64,000 nucleotides of DNA. It comes from Myceligenerans indicum. Its GTDB lineage: Bacteria > Actinomycetota > Actinomycetes > Actinomycetales > Cellulomonadaceae. The first letter of the stretch is position 1; every line of letters begins with the position of its first letter. Below are positions 34,696 through 43,019 of the stretch, one piece after another. Made by a program: the position numbers and the translations under genes. The notes below the pieces were generated by a model. The model was not told the DNA's origin and searched no databases. It worked only from the letters and a program-made list of their open reading frames with translations. Location: the NCBI RefSeq assembly GCF_016742955.1, contig NZ_JABBYC010000011.1:1-64000 (forward strand), given 5' to 3'.

Positions 34696-34709
34696 CGTTC
34701 CATGGAACG
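34696..34709. promoter_or_regulatory. 14-bp perfect palindrome upstream of the 34635 operon
   Basis: CGTTCCATGGAACG is a perfect palindrome located 61-74 bp upstream of the start at 34635 and 142 bp before the Trp leader peptide. It could be an operator for either transcription unit. Confidence 0.4.
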
Positions 34710-34850
34710 TGGTGCACGCTGGGTGAGGTAGCGCAGGCGTGACGCGGTCGCTGCGCATACTTGCCGCTCGGTTCAGGGGCGGCCGACGCAGCCACGCACG
34801 GCGAACCGAACATCCCGGTCCGGATCGAGCCTGCAAGCTATGCTCACGAC

Positions 34851-34895
34851 ATGACTCTCCGGCGGAACTGGTGGTGGCTGCGCACGCAGCCGTGA
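34851..34895 (+). CDS. Tryptophan leader peptide
   Basis: A 14-codon frame ATG 34851 to TGA 34893-34895 encodes MTLRRNWWWLRTQP. Three consecutive Trp codons (34869-34877) in a tiny frame just upstream of a tryptophanyl-tRNA synthetase gene are the hallmark of ribosome-mediated attenuation: a ribosome stalled at Trp codons under low charged tRNA-Trp would favour transcription of the downstream gene. Six bases after the last Trp codon the RNA can fold again. Confidence 0.85.
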   Translation: MTLRRNWWWLRTQP

Positions 34896-35004
34896 CCAGA
34901 CGCGCCCGACGCCCGTCCCCAGCTGCCTGCCGCAGCCCGGGACGTTCTCGTCTTCAAGAGCCCGACGGCGGTGGCAGGCCCGAAACTTACTTCGAGGAGC
35001 CACC
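34851..35004 (+). promoter_or_regulatory. Predicted transcription attenuator of the synthetase gene
   Basis: The 154-base leader holds the Trp peptide and alternative pairings. GGCTGC/GCAGCC (34876-34891) forms a hairpin at the Trp codons and peptide end. GCCTGCC (34925-34931) pairs exactly with GGCAGGC (34973-34979) just before the synthetase start at 35005, and CGTCCC (34914-34919) can pair with GGGACG (34939-34944), which would compete. This mirrors the known attenuation control of an auxiliary, indolmycin-resistant synthetase gene in Streptomyces. The exact terminator and antiterminator assignment needs folding. Confidence 0.7.
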
Positions 35005-36130
35005 GTGAACGCCAACCTCGCAACAGACAAGATGACCGCATCCGCCGACGAGCGGGTCTACTCGACCGAGCCCATCCGTATCGCCCGGGAACGCTCAGCC
35101 GTCCTGGACCAGCAGATCACCACACGTCCGAGCAGCTTCCGTGTCCTCACCGGCGAGCGACCCACCGGTGCCCTGCACCTGGGCCACCTGATCGCCACCC
35201 TCGACAACCGCGTCCAGCTCCAGGCCCGTGGCGTCGAGATCTTCCTGATCATCGCCGACTACCAGGTCATCACCGACCGCGACGTCGCCGGAGACCTGCC
35301 CGCCGTCGTCCGCGAGATCCTGCTCGACTACCTCGCCGCTGGAATCGACCCTGAGGCCACGACGATCTTCACCCACTCCGCCGTCCCCGCCCTCAACCAG
35401 CTCCTGCTGCCGTTCCTGTCGCTGGTCACCGTCGCCGAAGCTGGAGCGCAACCCCACCGTCAAGACGGAGACCGCCGCCGCGGAAGAGCGCGGGCGGCGC
35501 GGCATGTCCGGGCTCATGTTCACCTACCCCGTCCACCAGGCAGCCGACATCCTGTTCTGCCACGCCAACCTCGTCCCGGTCGGACAGGACCAGCTCCCGC
35601 ACCTCGAGATCTCCCGCACCATCGCTCGCCGGTTCAGCAACCGCTACTCCGCCGACCGCCCATACTTCCCCGAGCCGGACGCACTGATCGTCCCCGCCCC
35701 GACCATCCTCGGCAACGACGGCGCGAAGATGTCCAAGTCCGCAGGCAACGCCCTGGAGATCCGCGCGTCCGACGACGAAACGGCCCGCTTCATCAAGCGC
35801 GCGAAGACCGACTCCGAACGCCACATCACCTACGAACCAGACCGCCGTCCAGAGATCGCCAACCTCCTGACCATCGGCGCACACTTCGCCAGGACGACGC
35901 CCGAGGCGCTCGCGGACGACGTCGGGTCGGCCGGTGCGGGCCGCCTCAAGCAGGTCGTCACCGAGGCGGTCGTCGAGGGGATGCGTCCGATGAGAGCCCG
36001 CCGTGTCGAGGTGGCCGAGCGGGGGCCGCGGTACCTGCGAGATCTGCTGGTGCGCGGCAACCAGCGAGCCAACGAGGTCGCGGACCGCACTCTCGATGAT
36101 GTTCTCGGGCTCATGCAGATGCGTTACTGA
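35005..36130 (+). pseudogene. Auxiliary tryptophanyl-tRNA synthetase, one-base frameshift
   Basis: GTG 35005 (GAGGAG upstream) opens a class I synthetase with LTGERPTGALHLGHL (HIGH-type motif). Near 35437-35440 one extra base breaks the frame after 'LSLVTVAE'. Removing it restores LERNPTVKTETAAAEERGRR, then SGLMFTYPVHQAADILF and NDGAKMSKSAGN (KMSKS loop), ending at 36130. Without correction the product is a useless 364-residue chimera. The enzyme charges tRNA-Trp; auxiliary copies typically confer resistance to tryptophan-analogue inhibitors such as indolmycin. It is preceded by an attenuator and followed, 17 bp later, by a coupled gene. Sequencing error is a real alternative. Confidence 0.85.
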
Positions 36131-36284
36131 ACCGGAAGAGGACCACCATGACGACCGTCGGCATCACCGGCCACTCGAACCTCGAGGCGTCCACGGCCGG
36201 CCTCGTCCGAGAGGCTCTCAAGAGTGACCTCTCGGCCTTCGCGCAGGCAGGCTTGATCGGTGTGACATGCCTGGGGGCCGGAGC

Positions 36285-37580
36285 CAGGGCTGCGGCAAAG
36301 TCATGCCTGTAGGAGTGCTTGGATGGGTCGGTTGACGTCTCTGGCGTGATGGCGCAGCGCGCGGGCGATGTTGTTCCAGCCGGCTGTGCGCAGGATGGCG
36401 ATGGCGGTGTTGCGCAGGGCAGCCATGTTCTGCAGGGCGTGGCCGGTGTGGATCTGGGAGCGGTCCTCGTCGAACGTGACGTCGCGGACCCAGTGGAGCC
36501 GGTTCTCGATTCCCCACTGCTCGTTCGTCCAGGTTGCGAGTGTGGCGGGGTCGGCGGTGCGGGCGGGCGCGGAGGTGACGAGGTAGACGGCCTCGACAGT
36601 CTTCTTGCTCTTGCGGGTGACGGTGCGGCGTAGCTGGGCGACTTGGGCGGCGCCGGTGAACTCGATCCATGCCGGGGCGTCCAGGAACTTGATCGTGCGC
36701 GTCGCGCGCCGCCCGTGCCTGCGGTCGGTCGACGTGGTCGCGGGGATCAGGGCCCAGGGCAGCGCTTTGAGCATCGCGAACAGCACCCGTGAGTTGCCCT
36801 TGACGGTGAAGACGTAGTGCGCGCCGGCGGCCACGATCTGGGCGGCTGTGGTTTTGTTCGTGTGCAGGGCGTCCAGGGGCAACACCGCGCCTGCCACGTT
36901 GAGCCCGAGCAGGACACGGGCGGCGGTGATCTGCGAGCCCTTGGCGTCCACCCCGACCTGCCCGGCCACGGTCCCGGTCGCGTGGTCGAGGGCCGCGACG
37001 AGGAACCCGCGCTGCGCGCCTCTCTTGCGCGCCCCGCGCAAGGCCTTCCCGTCGATCGCGTAGACGCGCCGCCCGCCGGCCTGGCGGGCACGGGTCACCG
37101 CCCACGCGCCCAGCGCCTCGTCGAGGGCAGCCGGGTCCAGGCGGGTCAGGACCCGCCGGAACGTCGAGGCATCGGCAACCCGGCGCACCATCCCCAGGCG
37201 CCGCAGCCGGGACCGGCCCGCGTCACGAGCCCACTCCGCGATCGCAGCGAACCCTCGCGCGCCGGTCAGCACCGCGCACAACGCGACGGCCACCAGCGCA
37301 CCGACCGGATGACGACGGCCACGCCGGGCACGTGGATCAGGCAGCCCGGACAGCAGCTCGACGAGCAGGACTTCGGATGAGACGGGCTTGGAAACCACGG
37401 ACGTGGCACGAGAAGCTGGCATCAGCGCGGGTGTGTTCCTGCAGGTGGGGACTGGTTTGGTGTAGGAACCTCCGATCCAACCTGCACCGGGACGCACCCG
37501 CGCATCCCGTCTCACCAGCAAAGACGCAGGTCAGACCCCTACCACCGCGCTCCTACAGACCAGACCTTGCCGCCGCCCTG
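36285..37580 (-). mobile_element. ISAs1-family insertion sequence, complete
   Basis: A 1296-bp element. The left end CAGGGCTGCGGCAAAGT and the reverse complement of the right end, CAGGGCGGCGGCAAGGT, match at 14 of 17 bases. Both flanks carry the 10-bp direct repeat GGGCCGGAGC (36275-36284 and 37581-37590), a perfect target duplication of the size expected for ISAs1. The single transposase gene is intact, so insertion appears recent. Confidence 0.92.
36301..37422 (-). CDS. ISAs1-family transposase
   Basis: A 373-residue DDE transposase from ATG 37422; a longer frame to 37521 exists, but 373 fits the family. The N-terminal part contains GLPDPRARRGRRHPVGALVA, the H-repeat-associated DUF4338-like region. 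Catalytic acids are in VYAIDGKALRGARKRG, LPLDALHTNKTT and NEQWGIENRLHWVRDVTFDE. It cuts and pastes its own element and is the only gene within it. Confidence 0.92.
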   Translation of the reverse strand: MPASRATSVVSKPVSSEVLLVELLSGLPDPRARRGRRHPVGALVAVALCAVLTGARGFAAIAEWARDAGRSRLRRLGMVRRVADASTFRRVLTRLDPAALDEALGAWAVTRARQAGGRRVYAIDGKALRGARKRGAQRGFLVAALDHATGTVAGQVGVDAKGSQITAARVLLGLNVAGAVLPLDALHTNKTTAAQIVAAGAHYVFTVKGNSRVLFAMLKALPWALIPATTSTDRRHGRRATRTIKFLDAPAWIEFTGAAQVAQLRRTVTRKSKKTVEAVYLVTSAPARTADPATLATWTNEQWGIENRLHWVRDVTFDEDRSQIHTGHALQNMAALRNTAIAILRTAGWNNIARALRHHARDVNRPIQALLQA

Positions 37581-37737
37581 GGGCCGGAGCGGATCAGATC
37601 TTCGCCGATGTAGTCTTCGAATTGGGCGGGAGTATCGAGGCTGTCGTCCCGTCCGCCGACTACTTCGACCGGATCCGCGACCCAGCGACCCGTGCACGCT
37701 GCGACGAGTACCTTGCCGCGGCGACCGCGATTCATCA

Positions 37738-37935
37738 GATGTCCGCACCTTCGTGGTTGATTGGATCTTGAGGGCAACCATGCTGGCCACAATCAGGGAG
37801 GAGTACCGCGAGGCAGATAGCCGTCGGCGTGACGTACCGGCGGAACATCTCAGCGCCACAAGTCAGGGACCGACCATCTTTACGGCAATCCATTCTCTTG
37901 AAGTCCTGCACTCCATCCGAGAAGTCCCCGAGTAG
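37738..37935 (+). pseudogene. C-terminal gene fragment between IS and Hsp90-like gene
   Basis: One frame reads DVRTFVVDWILRATMLATIR, then EEYREADSRRRDVPAEHLSA, ending at TAG 37933-37935. The composition is that of a real helical protein, but no start is available and the sequence upstream is the SLOG gene in another frame. It overlaps the tail of the Hsp90-like gene on the other strand by 56 bp. Function unknown. Confidence 0.35.
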
Positions 37936-40900
37936 ACTGCACCGTTGGCTGCCCCGACGCGTCGCGTGACACCTCTGGCTCGTCGAGCGCTTGCCATCCC
38001 TTGTCGAACGCGAACTTAGTCACTTGACCCGCAGGGTCTTTGATGCGGTGGATCACGACGGTGTCGTCATCCTGGGCGTGTTCTACCACGTAGAGCCAGT
38101 ACAGGTCGGGGTTGGCCTGGGCATCTGCGAACTGTGTTGACGAGAGGAGCACGCCTCGATCGCTCCACGGCCCGCCGATCGACTTGATCTCGATGCGGCG
38201 CAGGACGACGCCGTCGCGATTCCTGGACAGCACGTCGAAGCCAGGGTTGGTGTGTGTCTGCTCTTCCGGGAAGCGTCCGCAGCTCCTCTCGAACTCGATG
38301 ACGTGCCTGACTCCAGCCTTGTCAATCGCGCTGCTGCGCTGCGCCTCGTCCCCGCCGTCTGACTCGTGCTCTGAGTCACCGAAACTCACATAAGAGGTCA
38401 GCCGCGAGGTGTTGGGCACGCGCTGTCGATCGGACCGTCGACGCGGGGGCCGCTCGCGCCCCGCTGCAGTGCCGCCGTGCGAATCGGACGTACGAGCGCC
38501 CTGCCCGGCTCCATCGTGCTGCGCCGGGCTACCTACACCGTTCGCCAGATCTTCGACGCCGCCCTGCTCAGGCGCATCTGAGGTGTCCGGGAGGTCCGAC
38601 GTCCCCGCGGTCGAACGCCCTGTCTCCGCGGCATTTTCGTCCAACTCGTGGTCAGTGTTGGCATTAGCCGTGCCGGTACTCTCGGATAGATTGTCGGCGG
38701 GGTTACTCTTCACTGCTTCCCAAGCCATGACGTCGAGGTCGCGGACTCCGTACTCGTCAAGAACATTCATCGCCTCTGTAAGGCTTTCTGCCCTAAGGAT
38801 CTCGAGGATCGAGGGGGCCATTGTGCTGACGTCTGCATCGGGCGCGATACACAAGGCGAGCTCGCGGGCTAGATGGCGAGTCGGCGCCTGGTTCCGGACG
38901 ATCAGGCGGTGCTCGTCGCTGAGATAGATCGCCTCCGCTGACCGTGGCTCGTCCACCCAGTGCTGATGGGCGAAGCGCGTGACGTACTCGATCGAGAGGT
39001 CTGGCATGTGGTCGTAGCGAAGGTCTGTCAGCGTACCGAATTCGTAGTCCACTTCGTCTGACCGCTGCGCATCAACTAACCGGGCAAGCGCGTTGTTCCG
39101 GTCTCGAATCAGGGCTGCGACACGGTCCGCGGGAGACACGGCGAGAGTCGGGTCGACGCGTGGCTCGATGACCTCTTCAACTGGCCGCACACCGGCGGCC
39201 GCCAGCGCCCGTCGCGTCGTCCGGTCGCGATGGATCAAGTTGTCCTTGATCAATGGGATCGTCTCTGCGAGCCTGCGACCGTCGGCGAACAGGAGTAGCT
39301 CAGGCTTCTCCAGAAGTCCGCGCGGCCCAAGGGCAGACTTGACGGGCCTAAGCCTCTCAAGCGCCTCATTGGAAGCTGGCAGCTGCTCGTCGAGTAGTTC
39401 CCAGCACCGGTGGACGACCGCCTGGTCGTCGCCCTCGACGTACTCGCTCATGAACGCGCGAGCGATCCGCCGAAGGACACGTTCCAACTGGCCGGGCGAG
39501 GGCGACTCCTCCACCCCGACCCTGTCGTAGAACGCCTGGTACTGGCGGTGTGATGGTGGCAGATGGTGTGCCCACTGACCGAGTTGCGGGTCGGTCCAGA
39601 AGACTGCGTCGGGATTGACGAACTCGCCCTTGCTGATCTGTACACAGGCAAAGTCGCGAAGAGCCTGTACCGCTCGCTCGTTCTTCGCATCGCCGAGGAA
39701 CCGGTACACCTGCTCGTTCACCTCTATGCCGTGCTCGGCGCAGTTCCGGAGGTGAGCGACCACCATCGCCGTCGTTGGGGTGCTCGGGACACTCAACCAG
39801 TCGAGCACGAGGCTAAGTCGCTGCTGGTCTGCTCGCGGTAGGTCCAGATGGGGCCCTTGCGTCTCGAACAAGTACCGCTGGAAGACCGCGTATGCCTCCC
39901 GGGGGCGCGCCTTGCGACCCCCCTCGATAGGCAGCCAAGGCGAAGTAGTGAGTGCGCTGAGCGACTCAGGGACCTTGTCGGTGTCGGGTGGGTTGGGCAG
40001 CGAGTCGAGGATAGCCAAGACGACGTCGCGTACTGGTGATTCCGAGTCCTGCCCGAGCCGCAGGGCAGCCGAGTTGAGAACGGTGTCGTTAGGCGTTCTC
40101 GACACGCCGAGCCAGACCAGTGTGTCGATCAGGTGCGAGGGCAGCCCGTCGACGACGGCGGTCGGCGCGTCGGGGTCGATGAGGGCGAGAGCGCGGTTCG
40201 GGAGGTGAGCCTCCCGCGCTGACTTGAGACCCTGATCGGTCGCGACGAGCGGGGTGTTGGCGAGCGCCGCGCGGGTTGCTCCTGACTGATCGAGGTCGAC
40301 TTGGTGACGGTCGATGATCTCCAGGACGGCAACAGCTTGCGCGTCGGAGAGTTCACCTGCGCGCGCTGCGGGTACAACATGCCTTTCCAGGTACTCGACC
40401 GCGTCCAATTTCCTGGCGCCAAGGAGTTGTAGCAAGTCTTCGTAGCCTGTGGTCTTTTCGCGATTGACGACATCAGCTACCCCGAGCACGTCATCAAAAT
40501 CGGACGGGAGTGAGAGGTCGGTCAGCGGGAGCAGCTCGCCGCTCGTGCTGGGGTAGACAGGCAGCGCTCTCACGCGGGTTCGGACCTCGTCAGTCGCGAG
40601 TGCGCTCCTGTGATTGGCCAGCCAATCAAGGACCTCGTCGGGAGCGACGGCCAGTGCGTCGGTGTCTGCCTCGAAGATCTCGATTGCCCGAGAGGGAGTG
40701 ATGTCATCGCAAAGCGTGATGAGGCTTGGGCACAGGTTCTGGAGGCGATTTTCGTCAAGGATCTTCAGATCGGGGGCGAGCAGTTCGAAAAGTGCCCGGT
40801 CATCGTCGCCCAGATTCGCAACTTCGGTAGCTGGAGCGAATGATCCGTCAAGGCACGGCACGATCGCTACCTCGCCTGCGAGGGCGTTCGTGAGCAAAGC

Positions 40901-42394
40901 CTTGCCCCGAGCTTGGAGGGATTCGATGAGTTGAAGGACCGCCTCGACATCGTCTTCGGCGAGAAGCGAGTCGTTGGATGGGATCCATGGACCAGTGACG
41001 TCGGCAAGATTGAGCGCGTCAACGACGTCGTCCACTGCGAGGTCGCTCATCCCGTATTGGGTCCGGGATATCTGGCGTGCCTCAGGTCGGATCGACGGGT
41101 GTAAGAGCGTCAAGTCCAGCTTTGTGAGTGCATCGGCCGCCTGGTACTCGTGGTCGTCGCGAGGCACGAGGACCCCCCGCGGTGTCACCCTGCGCCCATC
41201 GGCAAGCAGAGCGATCGATGCATCGGTGGCCGCCGACTTGGCGTGCGTGAAAAATGCACTGAAGGGTGCCGGATACTCGTCTCTCGCGATGTCCCGGTTG
41301 ATCTGCTCGACCGCGACGAGGTATCGCCATGCGACCCGCTCCCCGAGAGCGTCCGCTATCTCTTCCAGATGCTCTGCTGTGATCCGAGCGGCGGTCTCGA
41401 TTAGTAAGTCGTTCCACCTGCCGCGGAACCCTTGGCCGCCGAACTCGACGGTCTTTCGGTCCTGGCGCGGGAAGAACGTGCCGTTGACGTGGCCGGTCCA
41501 GCCAGTCCGCGTTTCCGTAGGCAGGTCGGCGAAGACCCGGCCAACCCGCTCCGCATCGATGGGGACCGCCACCTGTACGCGGGGCGACCTGTCAGATCTC
41601 GACTCGCCGAAGTGGGCCTTCAACTCCGCCGCACCCTCGGCCTGGCCGCCCAGGAGCAGCCACTCACTCGGCGTGCCGTTGATCTCGATGGTTATGCGGT
41701 CTGCCTGCTTCGACCGCGTGACCACCGTGCGCCGGCCGGATGCATGAAACTCGAGCGAGCGAAGCCGCTCGAGGAAGATGAGAGCCGGTGCCGCGCCGTC
41801 GATCATCTGCGCGATCAGTGCACTGACCTCGCTCTCGGCGAGCGGTGTAGCGCCAAGTGCCCGTCGCAGCTCGGAGTCGCTGCGTGCCCAAGGCAGATGG
41901 AAAGTTGTCCCCGGCTGTTCGTGATCTCGGGAACAGCCGCCAGAGCAGACGCGAATTCTTCGGTCCTCGGGTTGGAGCTCGTTGAGGATCAGGTGCCATC
42001 CCGCTGTGACTAGCTCGGGGTGGTCGGTGACTTGGTAGACGGCAGTGAAACCGACGCCGAACGCGCCGGTCGTTGAGTCGTCATCTGACTTGTGGCGACC
42101 GGCGACCAGGCGGAACGAGTGCAGGTCGCAACTACGTCGTCCCGCGTCCCGCCAGGGACAGGTGCGTCGCTCCTGCTGCTGGCCGCAGTCGCTGAAGACG
42201 GCCGAGTTCCAGACCGCGAGTTCGTCCTCCGAGGCCGTGAACCGGATGCTGTCGGCAGCGGCATCGTTGGCGTTCTGCGTCAGCTCGTTGAGCAGTGTTG
42301 CCCCGCCGCCCAGATCCTTGAGGATGTTTGCCAAGTTGCCGAGGTGGTCAGATGACCGTGACAGGGCTTCGTTCGGGCCTGTGGTGTGCGTCAT
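37880..42394 (-). CDS. Hsp90-like ATPase with C-terminal DUF3883 (defence-type)
   Basis: A 1504-residue protein from ATG 42394 (GGAGG upstream). The N-terminus is a GHKL ATPase: LLNELTQNANDAAADSIRF carries the N-box Glu, Asn and Asp, and GAFGVGFTAVYQVTDHPEL the glycine box, as in sacsin-like proteins. A long helical middle (~200-1250) has no named domain. A Pro/Ser/Thr/Glu-rich linker precedes the DUF3883 end: HTNPGFDVLSRNRDGVVLRR then IEIKSIGGPW, a nuclease-like D...E-x-K arrangement. Such proteins recur in restriction and defence islands. It is divergent from the remnant/SIR2/UvrD operon (156-bp gap). Role in phage defence is inference. Confidence 0.82.
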   Translation of the reverse strand: MTHTTGPNEALSRSSDHLGNLANILKDLGGGATLLNELTQNANDAAADSIRFTASEDELAVWNSAVFSDCGQQQERRTCPWRDAGRRSCDLHSFRLVAGRHKSDDDSTTGAFGVGFTAVYQVTDHPELVTAGWHLILNELQPEDRRIRVCSGGCSRDHEQPGTTFHLPWARSDSELRRALGATPLAESEVSALIAQMIDGAAPALIFLERLRSLEFHASGRRTVVTRSKQADRITIEINGTPSEWLLLGGQAEGAAELKAHFGESRSDRSPRVQVAVPIDAERVGRVFADLPTETRTGWTGHVNGTFFPRQDRKTVEFGGQGFRGRWNDLLIETAARITAEHLEEIADALGERVAWRYLVAVEQINRDIARDEYPAPFSAFFTHAKSAATDASIALLADGRRVTPRGVLVPRDDHEYQAADALTKLDLTLLHPSIRPEARQISRTQYGMSDLAVDDVVDALNLADVTGPWIPSNDSLLAEDDVEAVLQLIESLQARGKALLTNALAGEVAIVPCLDGSFAPATEVANLGDDDRALFELLAPDLKILDENRLQNLCPSLITLCDDITPSRAIEIFEADTDALAVAPDEVLDWLANHRSALATDEVRTRVRALPVYPSTSGELLPLTDLSLPSDFDDVLGVADVVNREKTTGYEDLLQLLGARKLDAVEYLERHVVPAARAGELSDAQAVAVLEIIDRHQVDLDQSGATRAALANTPLVATDQGLKSAREAHLPNRALALIDPDAPTAVVDGLPSHLIDTLVWLGVSRTPNDTVLNSAALRLGQDSESPVRDVVLAILDSLPNPPDTDKVPESLSALTTSPWLPIEGGRKARPREAYAVFQRYLFETQGPHLDLPRADQQRLSLVLDWLSVPSTPTTAMVVAHLRNCAEHGIEVNEQVYRFLGDAKNERAVQALRDFACVQISKGEFVNPDAVFWTDPQLGQWAHHLPPSHRQYQAFYDRVGVEESPSPGQLERVLRRIARAFMSEYVEGDDQAVVHRCWELLDEQLPASNEALERLRPVKSALGPRGLLEKPELLLFADGRRLAETIPLIKDNLIHRDRTTRRALAAAGVRPVEEVIEPRVDPTLAVSPADRVAALIRDRNNALARLVDAQRSDEVDYEFGTLTDLRYDHMPDLSIEYVTRFAHQHWVDEPRSAEAIYLSDEHRLIVRNQAPTRHLARELALCIAPDADVSTMAPSILEILRAESLTEAMNVLDEYGVRDLDVMAWEAVKSNPADNLSESTGTANANTDHELDENAAETGRSTAGTSDLPDTSDAPEQGGVEDLANGVGSPAQHDGAGQGARTSDSHGGTAAGRERPPRRRSDRQRVPNTSRLTSYVSFGDSEHESDGGDEAQRSSAIDKAGVRHVIEFERSCGRFPEEQTHTNPGFDVLSRNRDGVVLRRIEIKSIGGPWSDRGVLLSSTQFADAQANPDLYWLYVVEHAQDDDTVVIHRIKDPAGQVTKFAFDKGWQALDEPEVSRDASGQPTVQSTRGLLGWSAGLQENGLP

Positions 42395-42550
42395 ACCTGC
42401 CCCCTCCGTAGTGCACGAAACCTACCAACGGGTCATCTGAGACTGCCATGGGCGGTGTAGGCGCGCTAGGGCGCCTGGCGGTTCGGCCAGTTTTGGCCAG
42501 GGTCGGTAGGGTTGCACCTGCGCAGGTAGCCACGCCGACAAGGAGCGAGA

Positions 42551-43018
42551 GTGACGTCGATCGACAACCCGATCCTGAACTCTCCCTACGAGCAGCCTGA
42601 CCGCCACTACGTGATCGGCCCGCAGGGCCCGACAGGCGAGGTTCGTGACGGTCGCCGCCCGAGCGAGTCGTTAATCCCTATCGCGGTGACGAAGAAGGGC
42701 AAGGCGTTCGAGCAGGAGGGCTTCGACTTCGACCTCACCCACCGGGTGATCTTCGCCCAGCGCGAGGCCGCGCTCTGGATCATTGACACCAACTACAACG
42801 AGGAGTCATTCTTCGTCCGCCACTGCTACTTCACGGGCGGCAACGACCCGTACAAGCGGCTCAAGACGGCCCTAAAATCCGACATCGACGAGGACGCCTG
42901 GGCATCGCTCTACCAGACGACCTCACGTCCGTTCGCTAAGCCCGAGACGGGCAAGATTGCGATCAAGGTCATCAACGACTACGGCGACGAGGTCATGAAG
43001 GTCTTCGAGGTGGTGTGA
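42551..43018 (+). CDS. Restriction-modification deletion chimera
   Basis: A 155-residue frame from GTG 42551 (AAGGAG upstream). Residues ~4-60 (DNPILNSPYEQPDRHYVIGP, then DGRRPSESLIPIAVTKKG and GFDFDLT) match the opening of helicase/restriction subunits of the BPTD_3080 type. From ~62 the text becomes the end of an adenine methyltransferase: RHCYFTGGNDPYKRLKTALK, DEDAWASLYQTTSRPFAKPE, KVINDYGDEVMKVFEV. An in-frame deletion of several kb between the two genes explains it. No catalytic motif of either enzyme remains. One base separates it from the SIR2 gene. Confidence 0.7.
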   Translation: MTSIDNPILNSPYEQPDRHYVIGPQGPTGEVRDGRRPSESLIPIAVTKKGKAFEQEGFDFDLTHRVIFAQREAALWIIDTNYNEESFFVRHCYFTGGNDPYKRLKTALKSDIDEDAWASLYQTTSRPFAKPETGKIAIKVINDYGDEVMKVFEVV

Positions 43019-43019
43019 T

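Larger units (their letters stand above)
36148..37771 (+). pseudogene. SLOG-like gene interrupted by an ISAs1-family element
   Basis: ATG 36148 (GAAGAGGA upstream) reads TTVGITGHSNLEASTAGLV and 'LIGVTCLGAGA', then meets the IS at 36285. Joining across the target duplication (36284 to 37591) continues ADQIFADVVFELGGSIEAVV, PSADYFDRIRDPATRARCDE, YLAAATAIHQM, then a premature TGA at 37769-37771. The 'GITGHSNL...GVTCLGAGADQIFA' pattern is that of Rossmann-like nucleotide-binding SLOG proteins. The usual C-terminal part is absent, so there is a second lesion beyond the IS. It was probably cotranscribed with the synthetase. Confidence 0.75.

Noticed and set aside
35005-36130. Programmed frameshift in the tryptophanyl-tRNA synthetase
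   Set aside because: The extra base sits in an ordinary GAAG context without a slippery sequence, and known homologues are single-frame enzymes.
42484-42497. GGCCAGTTTTGGCC hairpin between the divergent Hsp90-like and R-M remnant genes
   Set aside because: Only a 5-bp stem in a GC-rich region; too weak to call an operator or terminator on its own.
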